Source: an uncultured Bacteroidales bacterium (GTDB lineage: Bacteria > Bacteroidota > Bacteroidia > Bacteroidales > F082). From it: a DNA stretch of 64,000 bases. The stretch covers positions 85,101 to 149,100 of the forward strand of contig CAJOCJ010000004.1 of the NCBI GenBank assembly GCA_905236635.1. Reading direction: 5' to 3'. The notes beneath the pieces are model-generated. The model was not told the DNA's origin, made no database searches, and saw only the letters and a program-made list of their open reading frames with translations. Below, piece after piece: positions 14,182-24,900 of this stretch (the stretch's first letter is position 1; every line of letters starts with the position of its first letter). The translations under genes and the position numbers were made by a program.

Positions 14182-16113
14182 TTAGAACAGTGTCCACTGG
14201 CGGCCTTTCTCCTTGAGGTTGCCGTTCTCGTCCTGTTCGATGACGCCGCTGTCAAGCATCCAGCGCACCGTCTCGAGGACCTTCTCTTCCATGTAGTTTT
14301 TGGCTATCGACGGCGTCTCGTAGAGTGGCACCACGCGTTTCTTCAACTCTTCGAGTATGAGCTCGCTGATGTTCTTGAACTCTTCGTCGTTGATATTCAT
14401 CTGGTTACGAATGCTGCAGACGTCACATTTGCCGCAGCGTGATTTGATCTTTTCTCCGAAATACCGTAGCAACTGCACGCTGCGGCATTCCGCGTCGTTG
14501 TTTACGAAGTCGATGACCGCCTGTACACGCTTTGTGGCATCTTCCTTGCGGTCTTTATACACCTCGTCGGAAAGCGCGAAGTGGCGGGTGTCCTGACGCT
14601 CTGTGAGGAATAGTATCTGAGGCCTGTCGCTGCGTTGGATATATGTGAGGAAGTTGAAACTCTCCAGCTTCTTCAGTGTCTGCTCGACTTTCTCGATGTC
14701 GATGCCGAGTTTATGGCTTATCTGTTCCTCCTTGATCTTGACGAAGTCGGAGAGTATGCCCGGGTAGTTGCGCAACAGATATTTTATCATGACGTCGAAG
14801 TCGGGGTATTCCACCTGGAAGCGGTAGAGGTCTTCGCGGCTCGCCTTGATGAAGATCTGCGATGGCGTGTCCATGGCCTCCGAGAGCGAGAAGAAACCTT
14901 CTCTCTCCATGAGTTTCAATGAGTTAAACACCTCGAGCAACTGGAATCCGTAGCTCTGGGCGAACTCGTTCATGTCGAATGGGTAGCTCTGTCCGTTGCC
15001 AGCGCCCACTGGTATCTGCAGGTAGTTGCCGAGTGCTTCATATATCGTCTTGATGCGGTCGAGTTCGGGATACGACTGCTGCAGGTTGTCCTTGAGCTGT
15101 TTGATGTCGGTGTCGGCGACGAGGAGGAATGCCTCTGAAGGCTTAAGGTCACGTCCGGCACGGCCTGCCTCCTGGAAATAAGCCTCGAGGCTGTCGGGGA
15201 GGTCCATGTGCACCACGACGCGTACGTCAGGCTTGTCGATGCCCATGCCGAACGCATTAGTCGCCACGATGACCTTGATCTTGCCGTCCATCCACATCTT
15301 CTGGCGTTCGTCGCGTGTCTTGGCGTCGATGCCGGCGTGATAGAACGTGGCGCTAATGCCCGCCGACTGTAGCCAGTCGGCGATGACCTTAGTGCGCTTG
15401 CGGCTGCGGACATACACTATGCCGCTGCCTGTGGTCATCTTGCTGAAGAGACGAAACATCACCCCATATTTGTCGGGCACCTTGATGACGTTGTAGGTGA
15501 CGTTCTTACGCTCGTAGCTCGTCTGAAACACGTTGCGTTCCTTGAAACCAAGGCGATACTGTATGTCCTCGACCACGTTGGGTGTGGCCGTCGCGGTGAG
15601 CGCCAGCACCGGCGTGGTGGGGATATAAGGCCGTATCTCCGCTATCTTTAAATAAGGAGGACGGAAGTCATAGCCCCATTGCGAGATACAGTGCGACTCG
15701 TCGATGGCGAGGAGGCATACCTTCATCTTCTTAATCGCCTCGATGAAGGCGTCGGTCATCAGACGCTCGGGGGAGACATATAGAAACTTAAGGCCGCCGA
15801 AGACAGCTTTGTTGTAAGCTATCTCGACCTCGCTGGGATGAAGCCCTGAGTAGATGGCAGCAGCCGGGATGTTGATGTTCCTCAGATGCTGCACCTGGTC
15901 TTTCATCAGCGAGATGAGGGGAGTGACGACGATGCAGACGCCTTCCATCGCCATGGCAGGCACCTGGAAACATATCGACTTGCCGCCGCCAGTAGGCAAG
16001 AGGGCAAGGGTGTCGCGTCCGTCAATGACGGAATCGACGATGTCTTCCTGCATTGGACGAAACGAGGGATAACCCCAATATTTCACCAAAACCGATCGTG
16101 TCAACTCACTCAT
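14182..16113 (-). CDS. recQ: ATP-dependent DNA helicase RecQ
   Basis: A 643-residue superfamily 2 3'-5' helicase. Walker A reads LLPTGGGKSICFQVPA (near residue 37) and motif II is DESH in LLAIDESHCISQWGYDFRP. Motif VI follows as QEAGRAGRD. The RecQ zinc-binding Cys set is visible in the region CGKCDVC. The C terminus lacks an obvious HRDC domain, with a winged-helix-like end instead. It acts in recombination and fork repair. It diverges from typA across a short shared promoter region. Confidence 0.93.
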   Translation of the reverse strand: MSELTRSVLVKYWGYPSFRPMQEDIVDSVIDGRDTLALLPTGGGKSICFQVPAMAMEGVCIVVTPLISLMKDQVQHLRNINIPAAAIYSGLHPSEVEIAYNKAVFGGLKFLYVSPERLMTDAFIEAIKKMKVCLLAIDESHCISQWGYDFRPPYLKIAEIRPYIPTTPVLALTATATPNVVEDIQYRLGFKERNVFQTSYERKNVTYNVIKVPDKYGVMFRLFSKMTTGSGIVYVRSRKRTKVIADWLQSAGISATFYHAGIDAKTRDERQKMWMDGKIKVIVATNAFGMGIDKPDVRVVVHMDLPDSLEAYFQEAGRAGRDLKPSEAFLLVADTDIKQLKDNLQQSYPELDRIKTIYEALGNYLQIPVGAGNGQSYPFDMNEFAQSYGFQLLEVFNSLKLMEREGFFSLSEAMDTPSQIFIKASREDLYRFQVEYPDFDVMIKYLLRNYPGILSDFVKIKEEQISHKLGIDIEKVEQTLKKLESFNFLTYIQRSDRPQILFLTERQDTRHFALSDEVYKDRKEDATKRVQAVIDFVNNDAECRSVQLLRYFGEKIKSRCGKCDVCSIRNQMNINDEEFKNISELILEELKKRVVPLYETPSIAKNYMEEKVLETVRWMLDSGVIEQDENGNLKEKGRQWTLF

Positions 16114-16127
16114 CGAACTTTTTTTTG

Positions 16128-16135
16128 CAAAGATA
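16128..16135 (-). promoter_or_regulatory. -7 box of recQ
   Basis: TATCTTTG on the minus strand, 14 nt before the recQ ATG (16113). Confidence 0.55.
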
Positions 16136-16157
16136 AAAATATTTCGTAAAAAATTCG

Positions 16158-16165
16158 TATTTTTG
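16158..16165 (+). promoter_or_regulatory. -7 box of typA
   Basis: TATTTTTG, 27 nt before the typA ATG at 16193; it excludes the longer frame from 16163. Confidence 0.55.
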
Positions 16166-16192
16166 CGCCCGATTTTTCAAAAAAATAAGAAA

Positions 16193-18013
16193 ATGACAAG
16201 TATTCGTAATGTTGCAATCATCGCTCACGTTGACCACGGAAAGACCACCTTGGTGGACCGTATCCTGTATCAATCAAAGCTTTTCAGAGAGGATAAAGAT
16301 AATGGGGATTTGATTTTGGATAACAACGACCTGGAGCGTGAACGAGGTATCACCATCTTGTCGAAGAACGTCTCAGTGCGTTATAAAGATGTGAAAATCA
16401 ACATTATAGATACTCCTGGCCACAGCGATTTCGGTGGCGAGGTGGAACGTGTTCTTAACATGGCAGACGGCGTGCTGCTGCTCGTCGACGCCTTCGAAGG
16501 TCCTATGCCGCAGACTCGTTTTGTGCTCGAAAAAGCCATCCAACTCGGATTGAAGCCTATCGTCGTCGTCAACAAGGTCGACAAGCCTAACTGCACGCCT
16601 GAAGAGACTCAGGAAGCCGTGTTCGACCTGATGTACAACCTCGGCGCTACCGACGACCAGCTTGACTTCCCGACAGTGTTCGGCTCGTCGAAACAAGGCT
16701 GGATGTCGGATCACTGGACACATGTCACCAACGACGTCTCATATCTTTTGGATGTCATAATCAACACCATTCCGGAGGCGAAATACGAAGAGGGAACACC
16801 TCAGATGCTTATCACCTCACTCGACTACAGCTCGTATGTGGGCCGTATCGCCGTGGGTCGTCTGAAACGCGGTATCCTCCAGGCAGGTATGAACGTCTCA
16901 TTGGTGAAGCGCGACGGCTCTATCGAGAAGAATCAGATTAAAGAATTATACACTTTCGAAGGCCTTGGCAAGGAAAGAACAAAGAAGCCTGTTATGGCAG
17001 GTGATATCGTGGCGTTGATGGGCCTTGAGAACTTCGAGATTGGTGACACCGTCGCCGACTTCGAGAACCCTGAGGCATTGCCTCCAATCCATGTTGACGA
17101 GCCTACGATGAGCATGCTGTTCACCATCAACAACTCGCCGTTCTTCGGAAGAGAAGGTAAATTCGTCACCTCACGCCATCTGCGTGACCGTCTTTACAGA
17201 GAGACCGAGAAGAACCTCGCTTTGCGTGTGGAAGACACCGATTCGCCTGATTCTCTTATGGTTTACGGACGTGGTATCCTTCACCTCAGCATCCTCGTTG
17301 AGACGATGCGTCGTGAGGGTTATGAGTTCCAGATCGGTCAGCCTAAGGTTCTCTTGAAAGAGATCGACGGAAAGAAATGCGAGCCTATCGAGGTGATGAA
17401 CGTGCAGGTGCCTGAGAACTTCGCAGGCCGTGTTATTGAGCTGGCGTCACAGCACAAAGGCGAGATGACCAACATGACACCTAAAGGCGATCGTATGAAC
17501 CTCGACTTCGACATCCCGGCGAGAGGTCTCATCGGCTTGCGTAGCGCCATGCTTACTGCGACAGAAGGCGAGGCTGTGATGTCGCACCGTTTCAAAGACT
17601 ACGAGCCATGGAAAGGGGAGATGGACACTCATGAGGTGGGCGCTCTCATCGCTATGGAGACAGGTACAGCGGTGCCTTATGCTTTATGGAAACTTCAGGA
17701 TCGTGGTAAGTTCTTCGTCCAGCCTAATGAAGACGTCTATATGGGCGAGGTCATCGGCGAGAACACCCGCGCAAACGACATAGTGCTGAATATCAACAAG
17801 ACCAAGCACCTTACCAACGTGCGTGCTTCGGGTTCCGACGATAAGATTGTGCTTATCCCGCCGGTTAGGATGTCGCTTGAAGAATACATGGAATATATCC
17901 GTGACGACGAGTATCTCGAGGTCACTCCGAAGAGCTTGCGTCTACGTAAGATAATCCTCGACGAGATCGAGCGTAAGCGCAGCGGCAGAAGAAGCGAGGA
18001 AGTCAGCGACTAG
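16193..18013 (+). CDS. typA: Ribosome-associated translational GTPase TypA/BipA
   Basis: A 606-residue EF-G-like GTPase. G1 is [10 protein letters not shown], the switch region is RERGITI, G3 is [11 protein letters not shown] and G4 is NKVD. Beta-barrel domain 2 and the two EF-G-like domains follow, then the BipA-specific C-terminal domain ([11 protein letters not shown] and [14 protein letters not shown]). It aids 50S assembly and stress-dependent translation. Its stop overlaps the hybrid kinase gene by 4 nt, tail to tail, with no room for a separate terminator. Confidence 0.97.
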   Translation: MTSIRNVAIIAHVDHGKTTLVDRILYQSKLFREDKDNGDLILDNNDLERERGITILSKNVSVRYKDVKINIIDTPGHSDFGGEVERVLNMADGVLLLVDAFEGPMPQTRFVLEKAIQLGLKPIVVVNKVDKPNCTPEETQEAVFDLMYNLGATDDQLDFPTVFGSSKQGWMSDHWTHVTNDVSYLLDVIINTIPEAKYEEGTPQMLITSLDYSSYVGRIAVGRLKRGILQAGMNVSLVKRDGSIEKNQIKELYTFEGLGKERTKKPVMAGDIVALMGLENFEIGDTVADFENPEALPPIHVDEPTMSMLFTINNSPFFGREGKFVTSRHLRDRLYRETEKNLALRVEDTDSPDSLMVYGRGILHLSILVETMRREGYEFQIGQPKVLLKEIDGKKCEPIEVMNVQVPENFAGRVIELASQHKGEMTNMTPKGDRMNLDFDIPARGLIGLRSAMLTATEGEAVMSHRFKDYEPWKGEMDTHEVGALIAMETGTAVPYALWKLQDRGKFFVQPNEDVYMGEVIGENTRANDIVLNINKTKHLTNVRASGSDDKIVLIPPVRMSLEEYMEYIRDDEYLEVTPKSLRLRKIILDEIERKRSGRRSEEVSD

Positions 18014-20469
18014 TCGCAGATATCATATTTATCGGCTAACAGAGCCAAGAGGGCGTCGGCTTGATTCATGAAGTCGATGCCTTTTTGTTCCCAGTCGGGG
18101 AGTGGAGTGGCATCAGGTCCGCGACGGTTGTCCACATCGACGAGGTAATCCGCCGATTTCTGTTCCAGCTGGATGAACATCGGGCGCATCTTATGGCATA
18201 CAGCCTGAGCCTTTGCGAAGTCATGCTCGGTGATGGCGTCGTTGAGAACCACGAGGTTGTCAGTGGTTGACTGCACGAAGGTCATCAGGATCTCGTGGAT
18301 GGCGCTGCTGTCGTTGTCAAACATCTCGCAAAGCATCGGGAAGTCGGAGGCATATTCGCAGCTCTGACGTTCCTCTTCGGTCCATTTGACGTTGAGTAAT
18401 GTCGCCAAGTCCTTGATGCTGAATGGCTTTTTGAGATATCCGTTGAAGCCCTCGTTGGCGGCGAACTTCTCGGTGTATTCGTCGCTGGCGGTCATCAGGA
18501 TAACGACCTTGTCTTTGTCGACATTCTTTATAGTCTTCATGATGTCGTTGCCGGAGAATGTGCCCATTTCACGGTCAGTGATGACCACATCGTATCTGTC
18601 GAGTTCCTTGATGTATTTGTTGAACTCGATGTAGGAACGGCAGATGTCGGAGTTGTGCCCGAGCTTGTCGAGCATTGATTTGATAACAGCAAGTAGGCTG
18701 TTGTCGTCGTCGATGAGAAGTATATTCATTTTTTCCTTAGTATTTGCTAATATATTAGTAGGTTTTTTCTGTTCCTTAGTTTGAGGCTTGTCGACAATCT
18801 TTATAGGGATTGAGATTTCGAAATGACTACCTTTTTCAAGCTCAGACATCACTTTGATGTTGCCTCCGAGAATCTCGAGCATGCCTTTCACCACGAAGAG
18901 TCCGAAGCCGTTACCCTCGGCGAGACCTGGGTTGTTGTCGGCCTTACTGAATGGCTTGAACATCTCTTCAATCTTCTCGTTAGGGATGCCGATGCCATTG
19001 TCTATCACGTTGAAAATCAATTTGTTTTTGACGATATAGACACCGAAATGGACCTCGCCTTCGATGGTGTATTTGATAGCGTTGGATATGATGTTGCTAA
19101 CCACTTGCTTGATCTTCAGAGCATCGGAGTTGATGTAAATGTTGTCGGCAATGTTTTTATGATAGAAGAACTTGAGTTGTTTGTTTTCCGCTATAGGCTT
19201 GAACATCGTGGCGAGCTGGTCGCTGAGTTCTGACACGTTGAAGTCGGCACGACGGATAAACTGCTTGCCTTGTTCGAGGCTCGAGAAGTCCAGCAGATTC
19301 GACAGGAGCGAGAGGATGTGCTGCGATGAGTATTTCATCGAGTTGAGACGCTTCATGTCTTCGTCGCTGTGTTTCTCCATCTGCATCAACTCGATGTAAC
19401 CAATGACAGAAGAGAGAGGCGCTTTGATGTCGTGTGACACCGAGAGAAGCAGCTTGTGACGGCTCTCCATAATCTCTTCGGTACGGCGCTGGGCTTCCTC
19501 CATGGCGCGTCGAGCTCGCGAGACGCGCTGTATATCTCTGGAAATCAAGAGGATAAACAATAAAATACTGCATAGCGCCACAGTGCCGCCGTAAATCGAA
19601 TAATCAAGGCTTCGTTGGATGATCTCCTCGCTCTTTTGGATGGCTATCATCACCGATGTCAGCGTCTGTTTGTGTAGAACGATAAGCAGGTCTGAGATCT
19701 CTTCAGAAATCTCCTGGTCTGACTTAATAAAGCTTTGATATTGATTTTCAATGGTTTGCAGTCTTTTGATGTACTCCTGCTTGCCTTTGTCGGTATAAAT
19801 CTTAATACCCGCCATAAGGTCGACCTTGTTCTCCGGAGTCTCTTCAGTGATGGTGTCGTAAGTGGTGGTCGTTACCACAATGATGCTGTCGCGAGGCGTC
19901 TCGGAGTTAAAGACACGCTGGAAGAAACTTTGGCGTTCGCCTTGTATGATAATGGTGTCTTGATGAGTTCTAGCGATGATTCTTGTCGTTTTCTCCCTCG
20001 GCTTGTATTGCGATAGCAGTTTGTAAATCTCATCATAGGGGTTAAAGACATCATATTGATGCGTTATATCCTTGATAATGCTTTCCTTACGATTCAAGAG
20101 ATCAACGATGTCGTTGAGCAGCTGCTGGTTTTTAATGTCGTCTTCCGAATATAAGATTATGGAATCCTTGATGGCAGAAGTGAGCTGTAGATTCTCGCTG
20201 AATTTCAACAGATGCTCGGCATTTCCAGAGATTGTATAAAGCTGGGCGTGCGACTGCGCCTCATTCACATTTTGAATCAATTCATTTGTGAAATTGAGCA
20301 CTTTTTCATTTTTATCTATCGCAACGCGTTGATTAAGAATGGTTTTCTTAAGGTTTGAGATGTAATAAATCATAAAGGCGCACATTATGGTGATAAGGAT
20401 ATAAATCACTATCGTCTCCCAGCGGATACGACCTTCATAATGTTTCCTTATGGATTTGACTTTACTCAT
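18010..20469 (-). CDS. Hybrid sensor histidine kinase with receiver and HPt domains
   Basis: An 819-residue membrane kinase. TM1 about 19-37 and TM2 about 292-310 bracket a roughly 250-residue helical periplasmic sensor. Then come HisKA with H347 (SVSHDIKAPL), HATPase (ISNAIKYT, DNGIGIP, GNGFGLFVV), a receiver with D632 (VVITDREMG) and a C-terminal HPt with H759 (VCHKMRPMF). A complete phosphorelay H-D-H needs an external response regulator; none is adjacent, and the sigma-54 regulator at 9883-11223 is a plausible target. A -7 box ends 5 nt before the ATG, so the mRNA may be nearly leaderless. Confidence 0.9.
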   Translation of the reverse strand: MSKVKSIRKHYEGRIRWETIVIYILITIMCAFMIYYISNLKKTILNQRVAIDKNEKVLNFTNELIQNVNEAQSHAQLYTISGNAEHLLKFSENLQLTSAIKDSIILYSEDDIKNQQLLNDIVDLLNRKESIIKDITHQYDVFNPYDEIYKLLSQYKPREKTTRIIARTHQDTIIIQGERQSFFQRVFNSETPRDSIIVVTTTTYDTITEETPENKVDLMAGIKIYTDKGKQEYIKRLQTIENQYQSFIKSDQEISEEISDLLIVLHKQTLTSVMIAIQKSEEIIQRSLDYSIYGGTVALCSILLFILLISRDIQRVSRARRAMEEAQRRTEEIMESRHKLLLSVSHDIKAPLSSVIGYIELMQMEKHSDEDMKRLNSMKYSSQHILSLLSNLLDFSSLEQGKQFIRRADFNVSELSDQLATMFKPIAENKQLKFFYHKNIADNIYINSDALKIKQVVSNIISNAIKYTIEGEVHFGVYIVKNKLIFNVIDNGIGIPNEKIEEMFKPFSKADNNPGLAEGNGFGLFVVKGMLEILGGNIKVMSELEKGSHFEISIPIKIVDKPQTKEQKKPTNILANTKEKMNILLIDDDNSLLAVIKSMLDKLGHNSDICRSYIEFNKYIKELDRYDVVITDREMGTFSGNDIMKTIKNVDKDKVVILMTASDEYTEKFAANEGFNGYLKKPFSIKDLATLLNVKWTEEERQSCEYASDFPMLCEMFDNDSSAIHEILMTFVQSTTDNLVVLNDAITEHDFAKAQAVCHKMRPMFIQLEQKSADYLVDVDNRRGPDATPLPDWEQKGIDFMNQADALLALLADKYDICD

Positions 20470-20474
20470 CGTGA

Positions 20475-20482
20475 CAAAATTA
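20475..20482 (-). promoter_or_regulatory. -7 box of the hybrid kinase
   Basis: TAATTTTG, then TCACG, then ATG on the minus strand, nearly identical to the dnaB arrangement at 6009-6016. Confidence 0.55.
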
Positions 20483-20514
20483 CTAAAAAAATGAATAATA
20501 TCAGAAATAATTTA

Positions 20515-20522
20515 TAATTTTG
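20515..20522 (+). promoter_or_regulatory. -7 box of galM
   Basis: TAATTTTG, 18 nt before ATG 20541. Confidence 0.55.
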
Positions 20523-20540
20523 CATAATAAGTTTAAAAAT

Positions 20541-21629
20541 ATGAAGAAAGTTTTGCTTATAGCGCTTTGCGCAATGGTTATAATCGGTTGTACAACGAAA
20601 AATGAGGTTAATCTTATGAATATCAATGATTTCAACGCTGAAGTAGATGGCAAAAAAGTGTCATTGTACACTTTGAAAAACGGGTTTCTTACCATGCAGG
20701 TGACGAATTACGGCGGACGTGTCGTGTCGTTATGGATGCCAGATAATAAAGGCAAATCCGACAATATTGTTCTTGGCTACGACAATATCGACAAGTATAT
20801 TAATAATAAAGGTGAGAGATATCTGGGCGCTGTCGTCGGCCGTTATGCCAACCGCATCGGACATGGCGAATTCATGCTTGACGGCAAAAAATATGAGCTT
20901 TATAAAAATGACCATGGCAACACTCTTCATGGCGGCGAGTTCGGCGTTGACCGCGTAGTCTGGGATGTTGATTCGGTTACCGACAACGCCATAGTGCTGC
21001 ATGTTGTTCTGCCTGATGGCTTGGACGGCTTCCCGGGCAACCTCGACATCACCATGACCTATACCTTGACTCCCGATAACGAATTCCGTGTCGATTACCT
21101 CGCTAAAACGGATGCTCCGACCGTCTGCAACCTCTCACATCACTCATTCTTCAACATGAGAGGCGAGGGCAACGGCACCGTCCTTGACCATGAGCTGATG
21201 ATAAACAGCGCCAGTATAACACCTGTTGACGAAAAGCTTATTCCCACAGGGGAATTCTTAAGTGTCAAAGGCACTCCGATGGATTTTACAGAGGCTAAAC
21301 CTATTGGTCGTGACATCGAAAAAGACCATCCTCAGATGAAATATGGCGGTGGCTATGACTTTAACTGGGTCTTGAATAAGCCGATGGGTGAGATGGGACA
21401 GGCAGCAAGTGTCTGTGAGCCGGCATCAGGCCGAGTGATGGAGGTATTCACCGACCAACCGGGAATGCAGTTCTACAGTGGTAATTTCTTTGAAGAGAAA
21501 TATTGTTCGTTTGCCCTTGAAACACAGCTGTTTCCGGACTCTCCAAACCAGCCTGATTTCCCAAGTGCGGTGTTAAGGCCTGGCGAGGAATATCATCATA
21601 CTTGTATCTACAAGTTCAGCGTTAAATAG
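20541..21629 (+). CDS. galM: Aldose 1-epimerase, exported lipoprotein
   Basis: A 362-residue mutarotase that interconverts alpha and beta anomers of galactose or other aldoses. It starts with a lipoprotein signal (lipobox VIIGC, C17), so unlike E. coli GalM it is outside the cytoplasm. Family residues are visible: NRIGHGEF, NDHGNTLHGG, SHHSFFNMRG with the catalytic His pair, and GMQFYSGNF. The catalytic Glu is in the region LRPGEEYHH. Start ATG 20541 is set by the promoter and signal peptide. It overlaps PG0541 by 8 nt, tail to tail. Confidence 0.92.
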   Translation: MKKVLLIALCAMVIIGCTTKNEVNLMNINDFNAEVDGKKVSLYTLKNGFLTMQVTNYGGRVVSLWMPDNKGKSDNIVLGYDNIDKYINNKGERYLGAVVGRYANRIGHGEFMLDGKKYELYKNDHGNTLHGGEFGVDRVVWDVDSVTDNAIVLHVVLPDGLDGFPGNLDITMTYTLTPDNEFRVDYLAKTDAPTVCNLSHHSFFNMRGEGNGTVLDHELMINSASITPVDEKLIPTGEFLSVKGTPMDFTEAKPIGRDIEKDHPQMKYGGGYDFNWVLNKPMGEMGQAASVCEPASGRVMEVFTDQPGMQFYSGNFFEEKYCSFALETQLFPDSPNQPDFPSAVLRPGEEYHHTCIYKFSVK

Positions 21630-21915
21630 ACTTATCTATCTTCCAGGCGAACGCTCTCAGGCCTAACTCTGGCGTCTGTTGGTCGTGTTCGTGCAGCATG
21701 TTCATTATCGTCTCGACTTTCTCGTCATCGACGAAGGTGAGCATGGCGTCGTTGAACGTAGGCCAGGTGTGTGTGCCATAATGCGGCTCGCCTGTCTCTG
21801 AGCCTCTTCCTGTTATCTCGTTCCAACGGGTGAATCCGCGAACTCCCTGTTTTTCAAGGAGTTCGGAGATCTCTTCGTAATAGGCTTGATTATATGCTAT
21901 GAATATTGCTGTCAT
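21622..21915 (-). CDS. PG0541 family PII-like efflux-associated protein
   Basis: A 97-residue protein resembling the PG_0541 transporter-associated family, small PII-like (ferredoxin-fold) proteins encoded with RND pumps in Bacteroidales. Typical elements are FIAYNQAYYEEISELLEK, GFTRW near residue 27, GTHTWPTFNDAMLTFVDDE and the C-terminal FAWKI. It probably binds a ligand or the pump and modulates transport; this is inferred from position. The gene begins 12 nt after the RND permease stop and is the last gene of the efflux operon. Confidence 0.85.
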   Translation of the reverse strand: MTAIFIAYNQAYYEEISELLEKQGVRGFTRWNEITGRGSETGEPHYGTHTWPTFNDAMLTFVDDEKVETIMNMLHEHDQQTPELGLRAFAWKIDKSI

Positions 21916-21927
21916 TTTTCTTCATTT

Positions 21928-24900
21928 TTAGTTAGCCATTGCAAGTCTTGCTGCTTTTCTTTCCTGACGTCTTCTTCTTCTCGAGATGAAGATGGCGTAG
22001 AGGGTAGGGATGAGCACGAGGGTGATGAGGGTGGAGAAGGTAAGTCCCCACGACACCACCACGCCGAGGCCGTTCCACATCTCAGCGCCTTCGCCTGTTC
22101 CGATAGCCATAGGCACCATACCGAGCACGGTGGTGAGTGTTGTCATCAAGATAGGACGCAGACGTTGGCGCGAGGCGGTGACGACCGATTCGTTGACGCC
22201 CATGCCGCGCTCGAGGCACAACCTGGTGTAGTCGATGAGCACGATGCCGTTTTTCACCACGATACCCATCAGGATCATGACGCCGATGAGCGCCATCACG
22301 CCGAGCGCCATACCGTTGACTCTCAAGCCGATAAGCACGCCAGTGATAGCGAACGGCACGGAGAACATGATGACGAACGGGTCGAGCAACGACTCAAACT
22401 GTGACGCCATAACCACGTAAACAAGGATGACGATGAGGATGATGAGTGTGAACATGTCCTTGAATGCATCCTGCTGGTCTTCGTAGTCACCGGCAATCTT
22501 CACCATGAACTCGGCAGGTATCTCGACCTTGTCGATACATCTCTCTGATGCTGCCACACCGTCGCTCAAGGCATAGCCTTTTGCCACGATGCCTGTGATG
22601 GTGACGATACGCTCACGGTCTTTACGTTCGATGGTAGGAGGGGTGCGGCCTTCCACAATCTTTGCCACCTCGCTGAGGCGCACTGCGTTGCCTGACGCTC
22701 CGTAGAGCACTATGTTTTCGATGTTTTCTACGCCTGTGCGGAACTCAGGAGCGTAACGTACGCGGATGTTATATTCGTCGCCGTCTTCGCGGAAATATGT
22801 CATTACCGAGCCGTTTATGCGGTTTCTCACATATTGTGACGCTGTGGTGATGTTGATGCCGTTGAGCATCAGCTTCTCGCGGTCGAAGTCGACATGCATC
22901 TCAGGGGTGTATTCGTCGCGGCTGATGAGCACCTGCGAAATCTCAGGGCAGTCACGTAACTCGGCAGCCAGGTCGTTGGCGATGCGGTCGGAAACGTTGA
23001 AGTCATAGCCGTAGATCTCGAGTTTCACGCTCGCTGTCGAACCCATGCCCATGCCTTCCGACACGTTGTATTTCTTGATGACAGCGTTCTCACGCAGGTT
23101 TTTACGGATGTATTCCGCTATCTCCTGTGAGCTTCTATTACGCGTCTCCTTGCTTCCGAGGTTGAAGTTCATCGCGAGGATGTGTGTGCCGTTGCTCTGC
23201 ATGGATGCGAAGGCGTTCTCCTCATCGGCCACGCCGTAACGGTAGTTCATAACCTTGATCTCAGGGATCTCGCGCATATATTTCTCAGCTAACTCGGCGC
23301 CAAGCTGGCCTGTAATGTCTTCTTGGGTACCTACAGGCAGCTCGATATTAGCTGTCAGACGCCCTTGGTCCATGCTTGGCAGGTATTCTGTCTTCATGCC
23401 CGGCATTGTGGTGACGATGGTCACCACAAAGATGACCACTGCTATGATGAGGGTGAGGGCGCGGTGTGTCACTGCCCAGTTGATGAGACGGCCGTAGCCG
23501 CGGCTGAGGGCGTCGAGACCTTTGTTAATAGGTGTGAACACTATCTTATGCCACGCGTGTGAGCGCGGGTTCCTCTTGAGCATCCTGGAACACATCATCG
23601 GGACCAGCGTCAGAGCGGCCGAGGTTGACACAATCATGATGATACTCACGATCCAACCGAGCTGGTGGAAGAACACGCCGACTGCGCCGCTGACCATGGT
23701 GAGAGGCAGGAACACCGCCAACATGGTGAGGGTAGAGGCGATAACAGAGATTGACACCTCTTGAGTGGCATGTACTGCCGCTTCCTTTGGCTTGGCGCCT
23801 CGGTCGATATGTGAGGTGATGTTCTCCAACACCACGATAGCGTCGTCGACGACCATACCGATGGCGATGGTCAAAGCACTCATTGATATGATATTCAATG
23901 TGTTACCCGTCGCGAAGAGGTACACCACCGATGCCACCAACGAGATTGGGATTGAGAGCACGATGATGATGGTGGCTCTCCATCTGCCGAGGAAGATGAA
24001 CACCACCAACATAACCACCATGAAGGTGATGAAGATGGTCTCTTTCAACGAATCGATAGTGTTTACGATGCTTTCGCTGGTATCGTTGATCAGGTTGATT
24101 TGGATATCCGACGGCAGAGTCTTCTTAATCTTCACCAATTCTTTATGAATACCTTGACAGACCTTGACGGAGTTGGCGTCGGTCTGTTTCTGGATTGTCA
24201 CCATGGCGCCTTGGATTCCGTTGGAGAACACCTTCTGCAGACGTTCCTGCTCGCCGTCGTTGACGCGTGCCACGTCTTTCAGATAGATAGGAGTGCCTTG
24301 GAATGTGCCGACCACCACGTCGAGCATCTCTTTTGCCGACTTGAACTCTTTCTCCACGCGCACAGCATAGGTGTTGGAGCCTATGTCGATGTTGCCGGCA
24401 GGAGTGTTGCGGTTTTCGTATGCCAACGCCTGTGAAATCTGCTCCACAGTGAGGTTATATGCCTCGAGTTTGTTAGGGTCAACATACACCTGGATCTCAC
24501 GTTTCGGAGCACCTGCGACAGACACTGTACCCACGCCAGCCACACGTGCCAACGGTGTCGTCAGCTTGTCGTCGAGGATCTTGTCGAGACCCGAGAGGCT
24601 CTCTTCTGCCGTGACGGAGAGGAACATGACTGGGATGTCCTCCATGCTGAACTTGAAGATGGTAGGGTTACCTGCCCCGTCGGGGAGGTACTGCCGTACC
24701 ATATCTAGCTTGTCGCGCACGTTGTTGGTTGCCTCCTCTATGTCAATACCATATTCAAACTGCAGCGTGATGACGCACACATTCTCCTTCGAAGATGATG
24801 AGAGGTGCTTCAGGTCACTCACGCCGTTCAGAGTGTTTTCAAGTGTTTTGGTGATATTCGTCTCAATATCTTCCGCGCTCGCACCCGAATAGGACGTCAT

